Positions 8,426-18,600 of a stretch of DNA of 64,000 nucleotides are shown here, piece after piece; position 1 is the stretch's first letter, and each line of letters begins with the position of its first letter. Made by a program: the position numbers and the translations under genes. A model generated the notes under the pieces. It was given only the letters and a program-made list of their open reading frames with translations. It was not told the DNA's origin and ran no database searches. The stretch is from Ameyamaea chiangmaiensis (GTDB taxonomy: Bacteria > Pseudomonadota > Alphaproteobacteria > Acetobacterales > Acetobacteraceae): NCBI RefSeq assembly GCF_025995235.1, contig NZ_BAPT01000056.1, forward strand, positions 124,001-188,000, given 5' to 3'.

Positions 8426-9721
8426 ATGGCCCATGTCCATATCATAGGCGGCGGTCTCGCCGGGCTGTCGGCGGCTGTCGAACTGGCGGGCAGTGGCGTT
8501 CGTGTCTCGATTTACGAGGCCGGGCCCGCCTGCGGGGGCCGGGCGCGTTCGTATGTCGACCGGCATCTGGGCGTGCGGATCGACAACGGCAACCATCTGC
8601 TGCTGTCGGCGAACGAGGCCGCGTTCCGCTATCTCGGCCTGACCGGCGCGCACGATACGCTGACCGGACCGGGCACGCCGACCTTTCCGTTCGTCGATCT
8701 CGGCTCTGGCGGCCGCTGGACGCTTGACCTGTCACGCGGGCGGCTGCCGTTCTGGGCGCTGTCGTCGCGGCGGCGGGTACCGGGCATGCGACTGTGGGAA
8801 TTCGCGGCGCTCAAGCGTCTGATGGACGCGCGGGGCGACACGACGGTCGCCGAGTGCCTGGCCCCGGGCGCGCTGAGCGAACGCCTGCTGGAGCCGTTTG
8901 CGATTTCGGCCCTGAACACCCTGTGCGAGGACGCCAGCGCGGCTCTGCTGGGCGGCGTGATCCGTGAGTCGCTGGCCAAGGGTGGACGAGCCTGCGTGCC
9001 GTGGTTTGCGCGGGAGGGACTGTCGGAAAGTTTCGTCGATCCCGCTCTGGCGCATCTGGCGGTGATGAAGGCCGAGGTGCACGTCAACTGTCGCGTCAGC
9101 GCGCTGGAGATCGCGGGCGGTCGGGCGCTGGGTTTCGTCGCGGGGGGCGAACGCGTCGTCCTCGGCCCGGATGACCGGGTCGTCGTCGCCGTGCCGCCCT
9201 GGGTTGCGCGCACGCTGCTGGCCGGCAGCGTGCCGGGCTTTACCGCCCCCGATGCGTTCGAGGCGATCGTCAATGCCCATTTCCGGCTTGAGGATGCGCA
9301 GCGCCTGTCCGGGTCCATGGCCCGCGCGGGCTTTGCCGGCGTCATCGGCGGGATGACGGAGTGGGTGTTCGTGCGTGGCGATGTGGTCTCCGTCACGGTC
9401 AGTGCCGCCAATCGATATGCCGAGTGGGACACGGACGCGCTGGAAGCCCGGATCTGGCACGAGGTCCGCGCGGTTCTCGATCCGGTGCTCGAACGCCCCT
9501 TGCCGGCGGCCCCGGGCGCGGCCCGGATCGTGCGGGAAAAGCGGGCAACGTTCGCGGCCACACCGGCGCAGGAGCGGCTGAGGCCGACGGCGCGCACGGC
9601 GCTCGCGAACCTGGTTCTGGCGGGCGACTGGACGGCGACCGGCTTGCCCTGCACGATCGAAGGTGCGATCAGGTCAGGAGTTTCGGCCGTTCGCGTCCTG
9701 CGTGCGGATGAGATGGCCTGA
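8426..9721 (+). CDS. hpnE: hydroxysqualene dehydroxylase HpnE
   Basis: FAD-dependent enzyme that reduces hydroxysqualene to squalene, the last step before cyclisation. The protein (431 residues) opens with the dinucleotide-binding motif HIIGGGLAGLSAAVELAGSG. GGRARSY and the C-terminal FAD-contact region LVLAGDWTATGLPCTIEGA are typical of the amine oxidase / phytoene desaturase-like superfamily. The ATG at 8426 is three bases behind hpnD. The hpnC-hpnD-hpnE order is the standard bacterial squalene cassette. Confidence 0.94.
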   Translation: MAHVHIIGGGLAGLSAAVELAGSGVRVSIYEAGPACGGRARSYVDRHLGVRIDNGNHLLLSANEAAFRYLGLTGAHDTLTGPGTPTFPFVDLGSGGRWTLDLSRGRLPFWALSSRRRVPGMRLWEFAALKRLMDARGDTTVAECLAPGALSERLLEPFAISALNTLCEDASAALLGGVIRESLAKGGRACVPWFAREGLSESFVDPALAHLAVMKAEVHVNCRVSALEIAGGRALGFVAGGERVVLGPDDRVVVAVPPWVARTLLAGSVPGFTAPDAFEAIVNAHFRLEDAQRLSGSMARAGFAGVIGGMTEWVFVRGDVVSVTVSAANRYAEWDTDALEARIWHEVRAVLDPVLERPLPAAPGAARIVREKRATFAATPAQERLRPTARTALANLVLAGDWTATGLPCTIEGAIRSGVSAVRVLRADEMA

Positions 9722-9787
9722 ACGCCCGATCAGACCGGACAAGGAAGGAAGCGTGCCCGCGAGACGATGCCGGGCCGGAGAGACAGC

Positions 9788-11773
9788 ATGCTGAACGACA
9801 TCGACGCCCCGCTTCGCCCGGATCCTGCCCCGGCCGACACGATTACGCCCGACGCGCTGGAGCGGGCCGTCTCAAACGCGCATGCGGCCCTGTCGAACCG
9901 TCAGAATGACGACGGGCACTGGGTGTTCGAGCTCGAAGCCGATGCGACGATCCCGGCCGAATACGTCCTGCTGGAGCATTTTCTCGACCGTATCGACCCT
10001 GAACTGGAAAGTCGCATCGGGGTCTATCTGCGCCGTATCCAGGGCGACCATGGCGGCTGGCCGCTGTATCACGGTGGCGGGTTCGATCTGTCCGCGTCGG
10101 TCAAGGCCTATTTCGCGCTCAAGGCGATCGGCGACGACATCGATGCCCCGCACATGCGCCGCGCGCGTGAGGCGATTCTGGACCATGGCGGTGCCGCGCG
10201 TTCGAACGTGTTTACCCGCTTTCAGCTGGCTTTGTTTGGCGAGGTGCCGTGGCGGGCTACGCCGGTGATGCCGGTCGAACTGATGCTGCTGCCGCGCAAG
10301 GCGTTTTTTTCCGTCTGGAATATGTCGTACTGGTCGCGTGCCGTGATCGCACCATTACTGGTGCTGGCGGCACGCAGGCCGCGCGCGATCAACCCACGCG
10401 GCATTCACGTGCAGGAACTGTTCACAGTGCCGCCGGAGACGGTGCGCGACTGGATCCGCGGGCCGTATCGGTCTGTCTGGGGCCGGGCGTTCAAGTATCT
10501 CGACGTGGCGTTGCGCCCGGTGGTGCCACGCCTTCCGCGCACATTGCACGAACGCGCGATTCAGGCCGCGATCGATTTCATCGAGCCGCGTCTGAACGGC
10601 CGCGACGGTCTGGGCGCGATTTACCCGGCCATCGCCAATACGGTCATGATGTATCGGACGCTGGGCGTCCCGGACAGTGACCCACGCGCCGCCACGGCCT
10701 GGCAGGCGGTACAGGGCCTTCTGGTCCATAATGGCGCGGAAACCTACTGCCAGCCCTGTGTTTCGCCGATCTGGGACACGGGCCTGACAGGCCATGCGAT
10801 GCTGGAGGCGTCCGACGGCCCCTCGGGCATCCGGCCGGAGGAAACACGCGAGCGGATGGCGCGCGCCGCCGACTGGCTGCGCACGAAGCAGATCCTCGAC
10901 GTCAAGGGCGACTGGGCCGTCAACGCACCGGACCTCGAGCCGGGCGGCTGGGCGTTCCAGTATGGAAACGACTACTATCCTGACGTGGATGACACCGCCG
11001 TCGTGGGCATGATGCTGCACCGTGAGGGCAACCCTGACAGCGCGGAGGCCATCGACCGCGCCCGCCGCTGGATCATCGGTATGCAGAGCACCAACGGTGG
11101 TTGGGGTGCCTTCGATATCGACAATGATCTCGACCTCCTGAACCACATTCCTTTTTCGGATCACGGTGCGCTTCTGGATCCGCCGACGGCCGACGTGACC
11201 GCGCGCTGTATCTCCTTTCTGGCCCAGCTCGGCCATCCGGAGGATCGACCGGTAATCGAGCGCGGGATCGACTATCTGCGCCGGGAACAGGAAGCCGAGG
11301 GAAGCTGGTTCGGTCGCTGGGGCACCAACTACATCTACGGCACATGGTCGGTGCTGTGCGCCTACAATGCGGCCGGCGTCGCGCACGACGATCCGTCGGT
11401 CCGCCGGGCCGTCGCCTGGCTGCGCTCGGTCCAGCGCGAGGATGGCGGTTGGGGCGAGGACTGCGCGACCTACGAGGGTGCGGCGTCCGGCGAGTATGAC
11501 GAGAGCCTGCCGTCGCAGACGGCTTGGGCGGTTCTGGGCATGATGGCGGTCGGCCTGCGCGACGATCCGGCGGTCAGGCGTGGTGTCGCGTTTCTGATGA
11601 ACGCGCAGGACGAACGGGGCGAGTGGCATGAGGAGCCCTATAACGCCGTGGGTTTCCCCAAGGTGTTCTATCTCCGCTATCACGGGTACAAGCAGTTCTT
11701 CCCGCTGATGGCGCTCTCGCGGTTTCGAAACCTTGGCAGCAGCAACAGCCGCCAGGTTTCGTACGGTTTCTGA
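9788..11773 (+). CDS. shc: squalene-hopene cyclase (HpnF)
   Basis: Cyclises squalene to hopene and diplopterol as a monotopic inner-membrane enzyme. The catalytic acid motif DVDDTA is at residues 399-404. Repeated QW motifs occur along the chain, for example QNDDGHWVFELEAD at the start, QGDHGGWPLYHGG, QSTNGGWGAFD and QREDGGWGEDC. The length of 661 residues is normal. I start at ATG 9788, eight bases behind GGAG; ATG 9767 would add seven residues and has a poorer ribosome binding site. It is preceded by 66 bases after hpnE, the largest gap in the operon, so a secondary promoter is possible. hpnG follows after seven bases. Confidence 0.97.
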   Translation: MLNDIDAPLRPDPAPADTITPDALERAVSNAHAALSNRQNDDGHWVFELEADATIPAEYVLLEHFLDRIDPELESRIGVYLRRIQGDHGGWPLYHGGGFDLSASVKAYFALKAIGDDIDAPHMRRAREAILDHGGAARSNVFTRFQLALFGEVPWRATPVMPVELMLLPRKAFFSVWNMSYWSRAVIAPLLVLAARRPRAINPRGIHVQELFTVPPETVRDWIRGPYRSVWGRAFKYLDVALRPVVPRLPRTLHERAIQAAIDFIEPRLNGRDGLGAIYPAIANTVMMYRTLGVPDSDPRAATAWQAVQGLLVHNGAETYCQPCVSPIWDTGLTGHAMLEASDGPSGIRPEETRERMARAADWLRTKQILDVKGDWAVNAPDLEPGGWAFQYGNDYYPDVDDTAVVGMMLHREGNPDSAEAIDRARRWIIGMQSTNGGWGAFDIDNDLDLLNHIPFSDHGALLDPPTADVTARCISFLAQLGHPEDRPVIERGIDYLRREQEAEGSWFGRWGTNYIYGTWSVLCAYNAAGVAHDDPSVRRAVAWLRSVQREDGGWGEDCATYEGAASGEYDESLPSQTAWAVLGMMAVGLRDDPAVRRGVAFLMNAQDERGEWHEEPYNAVGFPKVFYLRYHGYKQFFPLMALSRFRNLGSSNSRQVSYGF

Positions 11774-11780
11774 CCCGAAC

Positions 11781-12455
11781 ATGGCCAGTCAGGGCACGGG
11801 CGTGCGGGCGGACGGCGCGGGCCTTGGGATTCTTGTCGGCCTGAAAGCCGAGGCGCGGGTTGCCCGCGCGGCGTTCCCTGCCGCCGCGATCGCCATCAGC
11901 GGCGCTACCGCCCAAGGCGCGCGGGATGGCGCGCGGCGTCTGGTTGAGGCCGGTACGCGCGGACTGCTGTCTTTTGGTCTGGCGGCGGGGCTCGATCCGG
12001 CGTTGCCGCCCGGTACGGTCGTCGTGGCGGACCGGGTGGCGTTTCTCACCGGGGAGGCGCTGTCGACCGATCCCGCGCTGTCCGCCCTGTTCGGCGAGGT
12101 GTCCGGCGGAGTGCTGCACAGCGATGTCGTGGTCGCGCGCGCCGACGACAAGGCGTCCCTGTTTCGGCGCAGTGGCTGTTGCGCGCTGGACATGGAAAGC
12201 GGATTCGTCGCGCGTTCGGCGTGCACGGCGGGATTGCCGTTCGCGGTCCTGCGCGTGATTTGCGATCCGGCGGACCGTACGTTGCCTGACGCCGCGCTTG
12301 TCGTGCTCGACCCGGAAGGCGGTCTGAAGCCCGGACGTCTGCTCGGCCGGTTGGCGCGCGATCCGCGTCAGATCGCCGGGCTGATCGCGCTCGGCCGCGA
12401 TGCGGCGTCGGCGCGTCGCGCGATGGGAGCGTTCCTGTCCGCTCGGATGTCCTGA
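11781..12455 (+). CDS. hpnG: hopanoid nucleoside phosphorylase HpnG
   Basis: Member of the purine/uridine phosphorylase superfamily, 224 residues. In hopanoid producers HpnG removes adenine from adenosylhopane, which opens the way to ribosyl-hopane and bacteriohopanetetrol. The N-terminal GILVGLKAEARVAR, the LLSFGLAAGLDPALPPG loop and CALDMESGFVARSA (substrate-binding Met-Glu) are visible. The ATG at 11781 is seven bases after shc. The enzyme that makes its substrate, HpnH, is not encoded in this window, so it must lie elsewhere in the genome. Confidence 0.9.
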   Translation: MASQGTGVRADGAGLGILVGLKAEARVARAAFPAAAIAISGATAQGARDGARRLVEAGTRGLLSFGLAAGLDPALPPGTVVVADRVAFLTGEALSTDPALSALFGEVSGGVLHSDVVVARADDKASLFRRSGCCALDMESGFVARSACTAGLPFAVLRVICDPADRTLPDAALVVLDPEGGLKPGRLLGRLARDPRQIAGLIALGRDAASARRAMGAFLSARMS

Positions 12456-12566
12456 GAGCGGCAGGGCAACAGGACCGGCCCCCTGCTTGTGGTCACGCCC
12501 CGCGCGACGGCTGGCGCAGACAGGGACCCGGCAAGAGACAGGCCCTGAGAGTGGAGACCGCGTTGC

Positions 12567-12582
12567 CGCGTGCTTGCACGCG
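12567..12582. repeat. perfect 16-bp palindrome upstream of the exported hydrolase
   Basis: CGCGTGC TT GCACGCG is perfectly self-complementary. It is followed 76 bases later (12659-12671) by GCACGT-C-ACGTGC, also perfect. Both lie in the 247-base gap between hpnG and the hydrolase gene. They could be operator sites or chance palindromes in GC-rich DNA. Confidence 0.35.
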
Positions 12583-12702
12583 ATACAAATACTTTGCCCG
12601 ACGACACTCTGGATACTCCCGTCAGATCGACGCGGGACGCGCCAGAGACATGGCAAAGGCACGTCACGTGCAGAGCGGCGGTCGGCGGAAGGAGCGGGCG
12701 TG

Positions 12703-13536
12703 ATGCCTTTCGGTTTCCTGCGTGAACGCGCGTCGTGTGTGCCATCCCGTCGTCGACATGCGGGCTGGCGGGTGTTGCTGAGGGGCGCCGCCGTTGGCCT
12801 CGTCTTCCTGCGGGCGCCGGACGGTCTCGCGCGTCCACTAGCCGGTCTGGCGGCGGGGCGCGTACTGGTGTCCGGCCCGGCGCATCCGCGCGCAACGCTC
12901 GTCATGCTTCCCGGCGGCGCGGGCGACGTGGGGATCCGTCCTGACGGAACGGTACGTCATGGCGCGAATTTCGTCGTCCGGACACGTGCCCTGTGGGCAG
13001 CGCGCGGCTACGCCGTGGTCCTTGCCGACGCGCCGGATGACATGACGCTGCGTGGAGTTCGCTCAACGCCCGCCTACGCCGACCGGGTGGCCGCACTCGT
13101 GAGGCTGGCACGCGAGAGGTTCGGTGCGCCGGTGTTTCTGCTGGGCACCAGCCAAGGCAGCATCGCGGCGATGAACGGCGCGGCCCATGCTCCGCCTGGA
13201 ACGCTGGCCGGCGTGATTTTATCCGAGCCAGTGTCCGTCCTGGGCGGCAGCCATGAGACCGTGTTCGACGCGGATCCTGAGGGTGTTCGCGTGCCGGTGC
13301 TGATCGTCGTCAACCGCGATGACCGCTGCCCGGTCGCACCGCCCGGTGCCGCAGCCGCCATCCGTGCGGCCCTTTCGGCCAGCCCGGATGTGTCCGTATT
13401 GTCGGTCTCGGGCGGTCGTGACGAGGACGGCACGCCCTGCGGCTCGCTCAGCCCGCACGGTTATGCGGGGATCGAGACGCCGGTGGTGGACGGGATAGGC
13501 CGCTGGGTCCTTTCCCGTCTGGCGGCGCGTCAGTAG
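12703..13536 (+). CDS. exported alpha/beta hydrolase
   Basis: A 277-residue alpha/beta hydrolase. A basic, then hydrophobic N terminus (residues about 20-45) suggests export or membrane anchoring. [12 protein letters not shown] provides the oxyanion-hole loop. The nucleophile elbow is [15 protein letters not shown] with Ser as nucleophile, [12 protein letters not shown] fits the acid-bearing strand, and a C-terminal SLSPHGYAG may supply the His. ATG 12703 follows AAGGAGCGGGCG. It lies 247 bases after hpnG on the same strand and overlaps the convergent aldehyde dehydrogenase by seven bases. The substrate is unknown. A link to hopanoid side chains is suggested only by position. Confidence 0.75.
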   Translation: MPFGFLRERASCVPSRRRHAGWRVLLRGAAVGLVFLRAPDGLARPLAGLAAGRVLVSGPAHPRATLVMLPGGAGDVGIRPDGTVRHGANFVVRTRALWAARGYAVVLADAPDDMTLRGVRSTPAYADRVAALVRLARERFGAPVFLLGTSQGSIAAMNGAAHAPPGTLAGVILSEPVSVLGGSHETVFDADPEGVRVPVLIVVNRDDRCPVAPPGAAAAIRAALSASPDVSVLSVSGGRDEDGTPCGSLSPHGYAGIETPVVDGIGRWVLSRLAARQ

Positions 13537-14969
13537 GCGCGGTGCGTCACGATCCGCGTTTCCAGATAGGCCTCGAGCGCCTCGATCCCGCCTTCGGACC
13601 CATAGCCGGAGTCGTTGATGCCGCCGAACGGGATTTCCGGCAGACCGAGGCCGATATGGTTGATGGTCAGCATCCCCGAGCGTACGCGATCGCGCAGTTG
13701 TGCCGCCTCGCTGCCGGACTGGGTGAAGGCGTAGGCCGCCAGTCCATAGAGCAGGCGGTTCGCCTCGGTGATCGCCTCGTCCAGATGGGTGTAGGGCATC
13801 ATCAGCGAGACGGGGCCGAACGGCTCCTCGTTCATGATCGTCATGTCGGGCGTCAGGTCGGTCACGACGGTCGGGGCGAAGAAGTTGCCCGCATTGCCCA
13901 GCCGCTCCCCACCCAGCGCGATTTTGGCCCCCTTGGCGGTTGCGTCGGCCAGCAGGGACTCGATCGCGGGGACCCGGCGCTCGTTGGCCAGAGGGCCCAT
14001 CGTGGTGCCGTCCTCGAGCCCGTTGCCGACACTCACCTGACGCATGCGCGCGACATAGCGTTCGACGAAGCGCTCATAGACGGGGCGTTCGATCAGGAAG
14101 CGGGTGGGCGAGATGCAGACCTGTCCCGCGTTGCGGATCTTGGCGCCTGCGGACAGCTCGACCGCCGCGTCCAGATCGGCGGTGGCACTGACGATGACGG
14201 GCGCATGACCGCCGAGTTCCATCGTCACGCGCTTCATGTGTTGCCCCGCGAGGGCCGCCAGATGCTTGCCGACCACGGTCGAGCCGGTGAACGTGACCTT
14301 GCGGATCGCAGGATCGGGGATCAGGCGCTCGGAGATTTCCGCCGGCGTGCCGTACAGCAGTCCGACCGTCCCGGCAGGGACACCCGCGTCGAGAAACGTC
14401 TGCATCAGCGCGGCCGGCGATGCGGGGGTGTCCTCCGGCGCCTTGACGATGATCGAGCATCCCGTGGCCAGTGCCGCGGCAACCTTGCGGGCCGCCTGGC
14501 TCATGGGGAAATTCCACGGCGAGAATCCGGCGACCGGACCGACGGGCGACTTGATGACCGTCTGGGTCACGCCGGGCGCGCGGGCCGGGATCGTGCGGCC
14601 ATAGACGCGGCGACCTTCTTCCGCGGCCCAGTCGATCACGTCGGCGCACACGTTGATCTCGGCACGCGCTTCGGCCAGAGGCTTGCCCTGTTCGGTCGTC
14701 AGGACGACGGCGATGCTGTCCGCGCGCGCGCGCAGAAGGTCGGCCGCGCGGCGCAGGATGCGGGAGCGATCGAAGGCCGACATCGCGCTCCAGCGTGCGA
14801 AGCCCCGGACGGCGGCCTCCACCGCGCGGTCGAAATCGGCTGGCCCGGCGTGGGCGACGGTGCCGATCACCTGCCCGGTCGCCGGGTTGACGACATCGTC
14901 ACGCGCGCCGCTGGCCGCGGGCACCCACGCACCGTCGATCAGCAGCAATGTGTCGGGATAATCGGGCAT
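13530..14969 (-). CDS. NAD(P)-dependent aldehyde dehydrogenase, succinate-semialdehyde type
   Basis: Oxidises an aldehyde to the acid. The 479-residue protein has the full aldehyde dehydrogenase motif set: [29 protein letters not shown] (cofactor loop), the general base in [11 protein letters not shown], the nucleophile in [12 protein letters not shown], and EEPFGPV. Overall pattern is closest to GabD-like succinate-semialdehyde dehydrogenases; other semialdehydes cannot be excluded. It lies downstream of the Lrp-type regulator putR on the same strand (124-base gap), next to proline catabolism, so a role in amino-acid or polyamine breakdown fits. Its 3' end overlaps the exported hydrolase gene. 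Confidence 0.88.
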   Translation of the reverse strand: MPDYPDTLLLIDGAWVPAASGARDDVVNPATGQVIGTVAHAGPADFDRAVEAAVRGFARWSAMSAFDRSRILRRAADLLRARADSIAVVLTTEQGKPLAEARAEINVCADVIDWAAEEGRRVYGRTIPARAPGVTQTVIKSPVGPVAGFSPWNFPMSQAARKVAAALATGCSIIVKAPEDTPASPAALMQTFLDAGVPAGTVGLLYGTPAEISERLIPDPAIRKVTFTGSTVVGKHLAALAGQHMKRVTMELGGHAPVIVSATADLDAAVELSAGAKIRNAGQVCISPTRFLIERPVYERFVERYVARMRQVSVGNGLEDGTTMGPLANERRVPAIESLLADATAKGAKIALGGERLGNAGNFFAPTVVTDLTPDMTIMNEEPFGPVSLMMPYTHLDEAITEANRLLYGLAAYAFTQSGSEAAQLRDRVRSGMLTINHIGLGLPEIPFGGINDSGYGSEGGIEALEAYLETRIVTHRAY

Positions 14970-15093
14970 GTTCGGAATCCTCGGGCAGGGAAGGCCGTCG
15001 TCGACCGGGGTGGGGGCCGCGCGGATCCTTTCGGTTCGGCAAGAAGCTGCAGTCTATCGGATCGCCGGTCGCGCGTGAACCCCGGCCCATGGC

Positions 15094-15549
15094 TCAGAGC
15101 GGCAGGTCGGTGCCGGTCTTGACCTCCTCGATCACGGAGTAGGTGTGTGTCTGGCGAATTCCGGGCAGACGCGAGAGCGTGCGGCCGAGAAAGATGCGAT
15201 AGGCCGCCATGTCCCGGACACGTGTCTTGATCAGATAGTCAAATCCGCCCGCGACCATGTGGCATTCCAGGATATCGGGGATCGTGCGCACCAGCCGTGC
15301 GAACTCCTCCAGCACCTGTTCGTTTGTGTGTTCGAGTGTGATCTGGACGAAAATCAGCAGAGCACGGTTGAGCTTTTCGGGGTTGAGGCGCGCCGCGTAC
15401 CCGTCGATCACGCCGTCGGCCTGGAGGCGCCGGACACGCTCGTACGTCGCGGCGGCGCTGAGATTGATGCGCCGCGCCAGATCGACATTCGTGATGCGCC
15501 CGTCTTTCTGAAGTATTTTCAGTATCTTGCGATCTATGTCGTCGATCAT
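15094..15549 (-). CDS. putR: Lrp/AsnC-family regulator, probable PutR
   Basis: A 151-residue Lrp/AsnC regulator. The N-terminal winged helix reads DIDRKILKILQKDGRITNVD followed by LARRINLSAAATYERVRRLQ. A RAM/ACT ligand-binding domain follows (ILECHMVAGGFDYLIKTRV). I start at ATG 15549, which matches the usual N terminus; an ATG at 15594 would add 15 residues. It is divergent from putA across about 127 bases. In rhizobia and agrobacteria the same arrangement is PutR, which activates putA with proline as ligand. PutA here lacks its own DNA-binding domain, which agrees with control by this protein. Confidence 0.85.
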   Translation of the reverse strand: MIDDIDRKILKILQKDGRITNVDLARRINLSAAATYERVRRLQADGVIDGYAARLNPEKLNRALLIFVQITLEHTNEQVLEEFARLVRTIPDILECHMVAGGFDYLIKTRVRDMAAYRIFLGRTLSRLPGIRQTHTYSVIEEVKTGTDLPL

Positions 15550-15676
15550 GGCCGTTGATTGTTCCGTGACGTGACGGTTGATCCGAAGAGTCATCTTAAC
15601 ATACCCGCCAATACCATCACATCAATGACGCGCGTTTCGTTACGGAGAAGGACGAAGCCCAGCAGAAAAGCCGCCG

Positions 15677-18600
15677 ATGGTCACCGTTCCACCCACCCCG
15701 TTCTCCGCTTTTCTCGGGCCTTTGCCCGCACGCTCCACGCCCGGTCGCGCGGTGATCACGGCGATGTATGACGTGCCGGAGCCCCTCGCCGTGCAGCCTT
15801 TGCTGGCCCGCGCGGAACTGCCCGCGCCGCTGGCCGTGCAGGCGCGGGCGTGCGCCGTGCAACTGGTCGAGGCCATGCGACGCAAGGGCGTGCGCGGCGC
15901 GGTGCAAGGGTTGGTGCGGGAATATGACCTGTCGTCGGAGGAGGGCGTGGCGCTGATGTGCCTGGCCGAGGCACTCCTGCGCATCCCCGATCGAGCCACG
16001 CGCGATGCACTGATCCGCGACAAGATCGGCCGTGGGGACTGGCGCGCGCATCTGGGTCGGGGGGCGTCGCTGTTCGTCAATGCGGCGACCTGGGGGCTGG
16101 TCGTGTCCGGCCGCGTACTCGGCACGATCGATCAGGCGGGTTTGGCGGGCGCGCTGAACCGCCTGATCGCCCGTGGCGGCGAACCCTTGATCCGGGGCGG
16201 CGTCGACGTGGCGATGCGCATCCTGGGCGAGCAGTTCGTCACCGGTCAGACGATTGCCGAGGCGTTGCGCAACAGCCGGGCGCTGGAGGCACGGGGCTTT
16301 CGCTATTCCTATGACATGCTGGGCGAAGCAGCGGCGACGGCCGACGATGCAGCGCGTTATTTTCGTGATTACGAAACGGCGATCCATGCGATCGGCAAGG
16401 CCGCCTCCGGACGGGGTATCTACAACGGTCCTGGTATATCCATCAAATTATCGGCCCTTCATCCGCGCTATGTCCGCGCGCAACACGGGCGGGTGATGAC
16501 CGAGTTGTTGCCGCGCGTGGCCGAACTGGCGCGGCTGGCGCGCGGCTACGCTATCGGGCTGAACATCGACGCCGAAGAGAGCGAGCGACTCGATCTCTCG
16601 CTCGATATAGTCGAGGCTTTGTGCGAGCTGTCCGACCTTTCGGGGTGGGACGGGCTGGGGCTTGTGGTGCAGGCTTACCAGAAACGTGCGCCGGCGGTTC
16701 TCGACTGGCTGATCGCGCTCGCGCGGCGCACGTCGCGACGAATCATGGTGCGCCTTGTCAAAGGCGCTTATTGGGACAGCGAAATCAAGCGTGCACAGGT
16801 GGAGGGTGTGGCTGACTATCCGGTCTATACCCGCAAGGCGCACACCGATGTCGCCTATCTGGCGTGCGCGAACACCATGTTGGGAGCGCGTGACGCCCTG
16901 TTCCCGCAGTTCGCGACGCATAACGCGGCCAGCCTAGCGGCGATCCATGCACTCGCGGGTGCGAACTTCTGTGTCGGAGACTATGAATTCCAGTGCCTGC
17001 ACGGCATGGGGGAAACACTGTATGATGAGGTCGTGGGCGCGGACAGGCTGGATCGTCCATGCCGGATTTATGCGCCGGTCGGCACGCATGAAACGCTGCT
17101 GGCCTATCTGGTGCGGCGCCTGTTGGAAAACGGGGCGAACTCGTCTTTCGTCAACCGGATTCAGGATCCGTCCGTACCGGTCGATGACCTTGTGGCCGAC
17201 CCCGTGGCGCTGGTGCGCGCCGAACCGGTGCCCGGTGCCCGGCATCCCTCGATCGTCCTGCCGCGCGACCTGTTTGGCGATGGCCGCGCCAACGCGCGCG
17301 GGCTGAATATCGCGGACGAGCGTGTTCTCGCCGATCTGGAAACACGTTTTTCCATGGCGTTCGTCGCGCGGCAGGACGTCGTGTCGGATGGCGAACCGGA
17401 CGGTGCGTCGCGCCGCGTGCTCAATCCCGCCGACCACACCGACGTGGTGGGCAGTACCGTTGACGCGGATGAGGGCGCGGTGGCGCGTGCCATCACGCGC
17501 GGCGACGTCGCGGCACCGCTGTGGGCGGCGGTTCCTGCGGCCGAGCGCTCGGCCATCCTGCGCCGCGCAGCGGACCGGCTGGAGGCCGAGATGGAAGATC
17601 TGCTGGCCCCGATCATGCGTGAGGCCGGCAAGACCGTGGCCAACGCGGTCGGTGAAGTGCGCGAAGCCGTCGACTTTCTGCGCTATTACGCCGGGCTGGC
17701 CGAGACGGCAGGGGATGTGGCGGCGCCCCTGGGGCTGGTTCTGTGTATCAGTCCGTGGAATTTTCCTCTGGCGATCTTTCTTAGCCAGATCGCGGCCGCC
17801 CTGGCCGCCGGTAATACGGTGATCGCCAAGCCGGCCGAAGAAACACCCCTGATTGCCGCACGCGCGATCGCGATCCTGCGTGCGGCGGGGGTCCCGGAAG
17901 CCGCCGTGCAGGCCGTGTGCGGCGACGGTGGGGTGGGCGCGTGTCTGGTCGCGGATGCGCGTGTTCAGGGCGTGATGTTCACCGGATCGACCGAGGTCGC
18001 GCATCTGATCGCCGCAACGCTGGCCGAGCGCACGACCCGCACGGGCCATGCCGTGCCGTTCGTTGCCGAAACCGGCGGACAGAATGCGATGATCGTGGAC
18101 TCGTCGGCCTTGTCGGAACAGGTGGTCGCCGACGTTCTGATGTCGGCGTTCGACAGCGCGGGCCAGCGTTGCAGTGCGTTGCGGATCCTGTGTGTGCAGG
18201 ACGATGTCGCGGACCGCACGCTTGCGATGTTGCGCGGCGCGCTGGCCGAACTGAGCGTCGGTAATCCGGATCGGCTGGAGACGGATATCGGGCCGGTGAT
18301 TTCCGCCGATGCGCGCGCGACGATCGAGGCGCATCTGCGGGCGATGCGGGCGGCGGGGTGCCGCGTCACTCAGGCACCGCTGCCGGACGCGTGCGCGCGC
18401 GGCACCTTCGTGATGCCGGCGGTCGTCGAGATTTCTGATCTGTCCTGCCTGAAGCGCGAGGTGTTTGGTCCGGTCCTGCATGTATTGCGCTATCGTGCCA
18501 GGCAGATCGATGCGTTGGTCGACGCGATCAACGCGCTTGGTTATGGACTGACGTTCGGGCTTCACACACGGATCGACGCGACCGTCGCGCGCGTGGTGGA

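Noticed and set aside
10355..11782. 475-codon minus-strand open frame antisense to shc
   Set aside because: No motif, and shc is firmly identified on the plus strand.
12703..13536. Exported hydrolase considered as hpnH
   Set aside because: HpnH is a radical SAM protein with a CxxxCxxC motif; none is present here.
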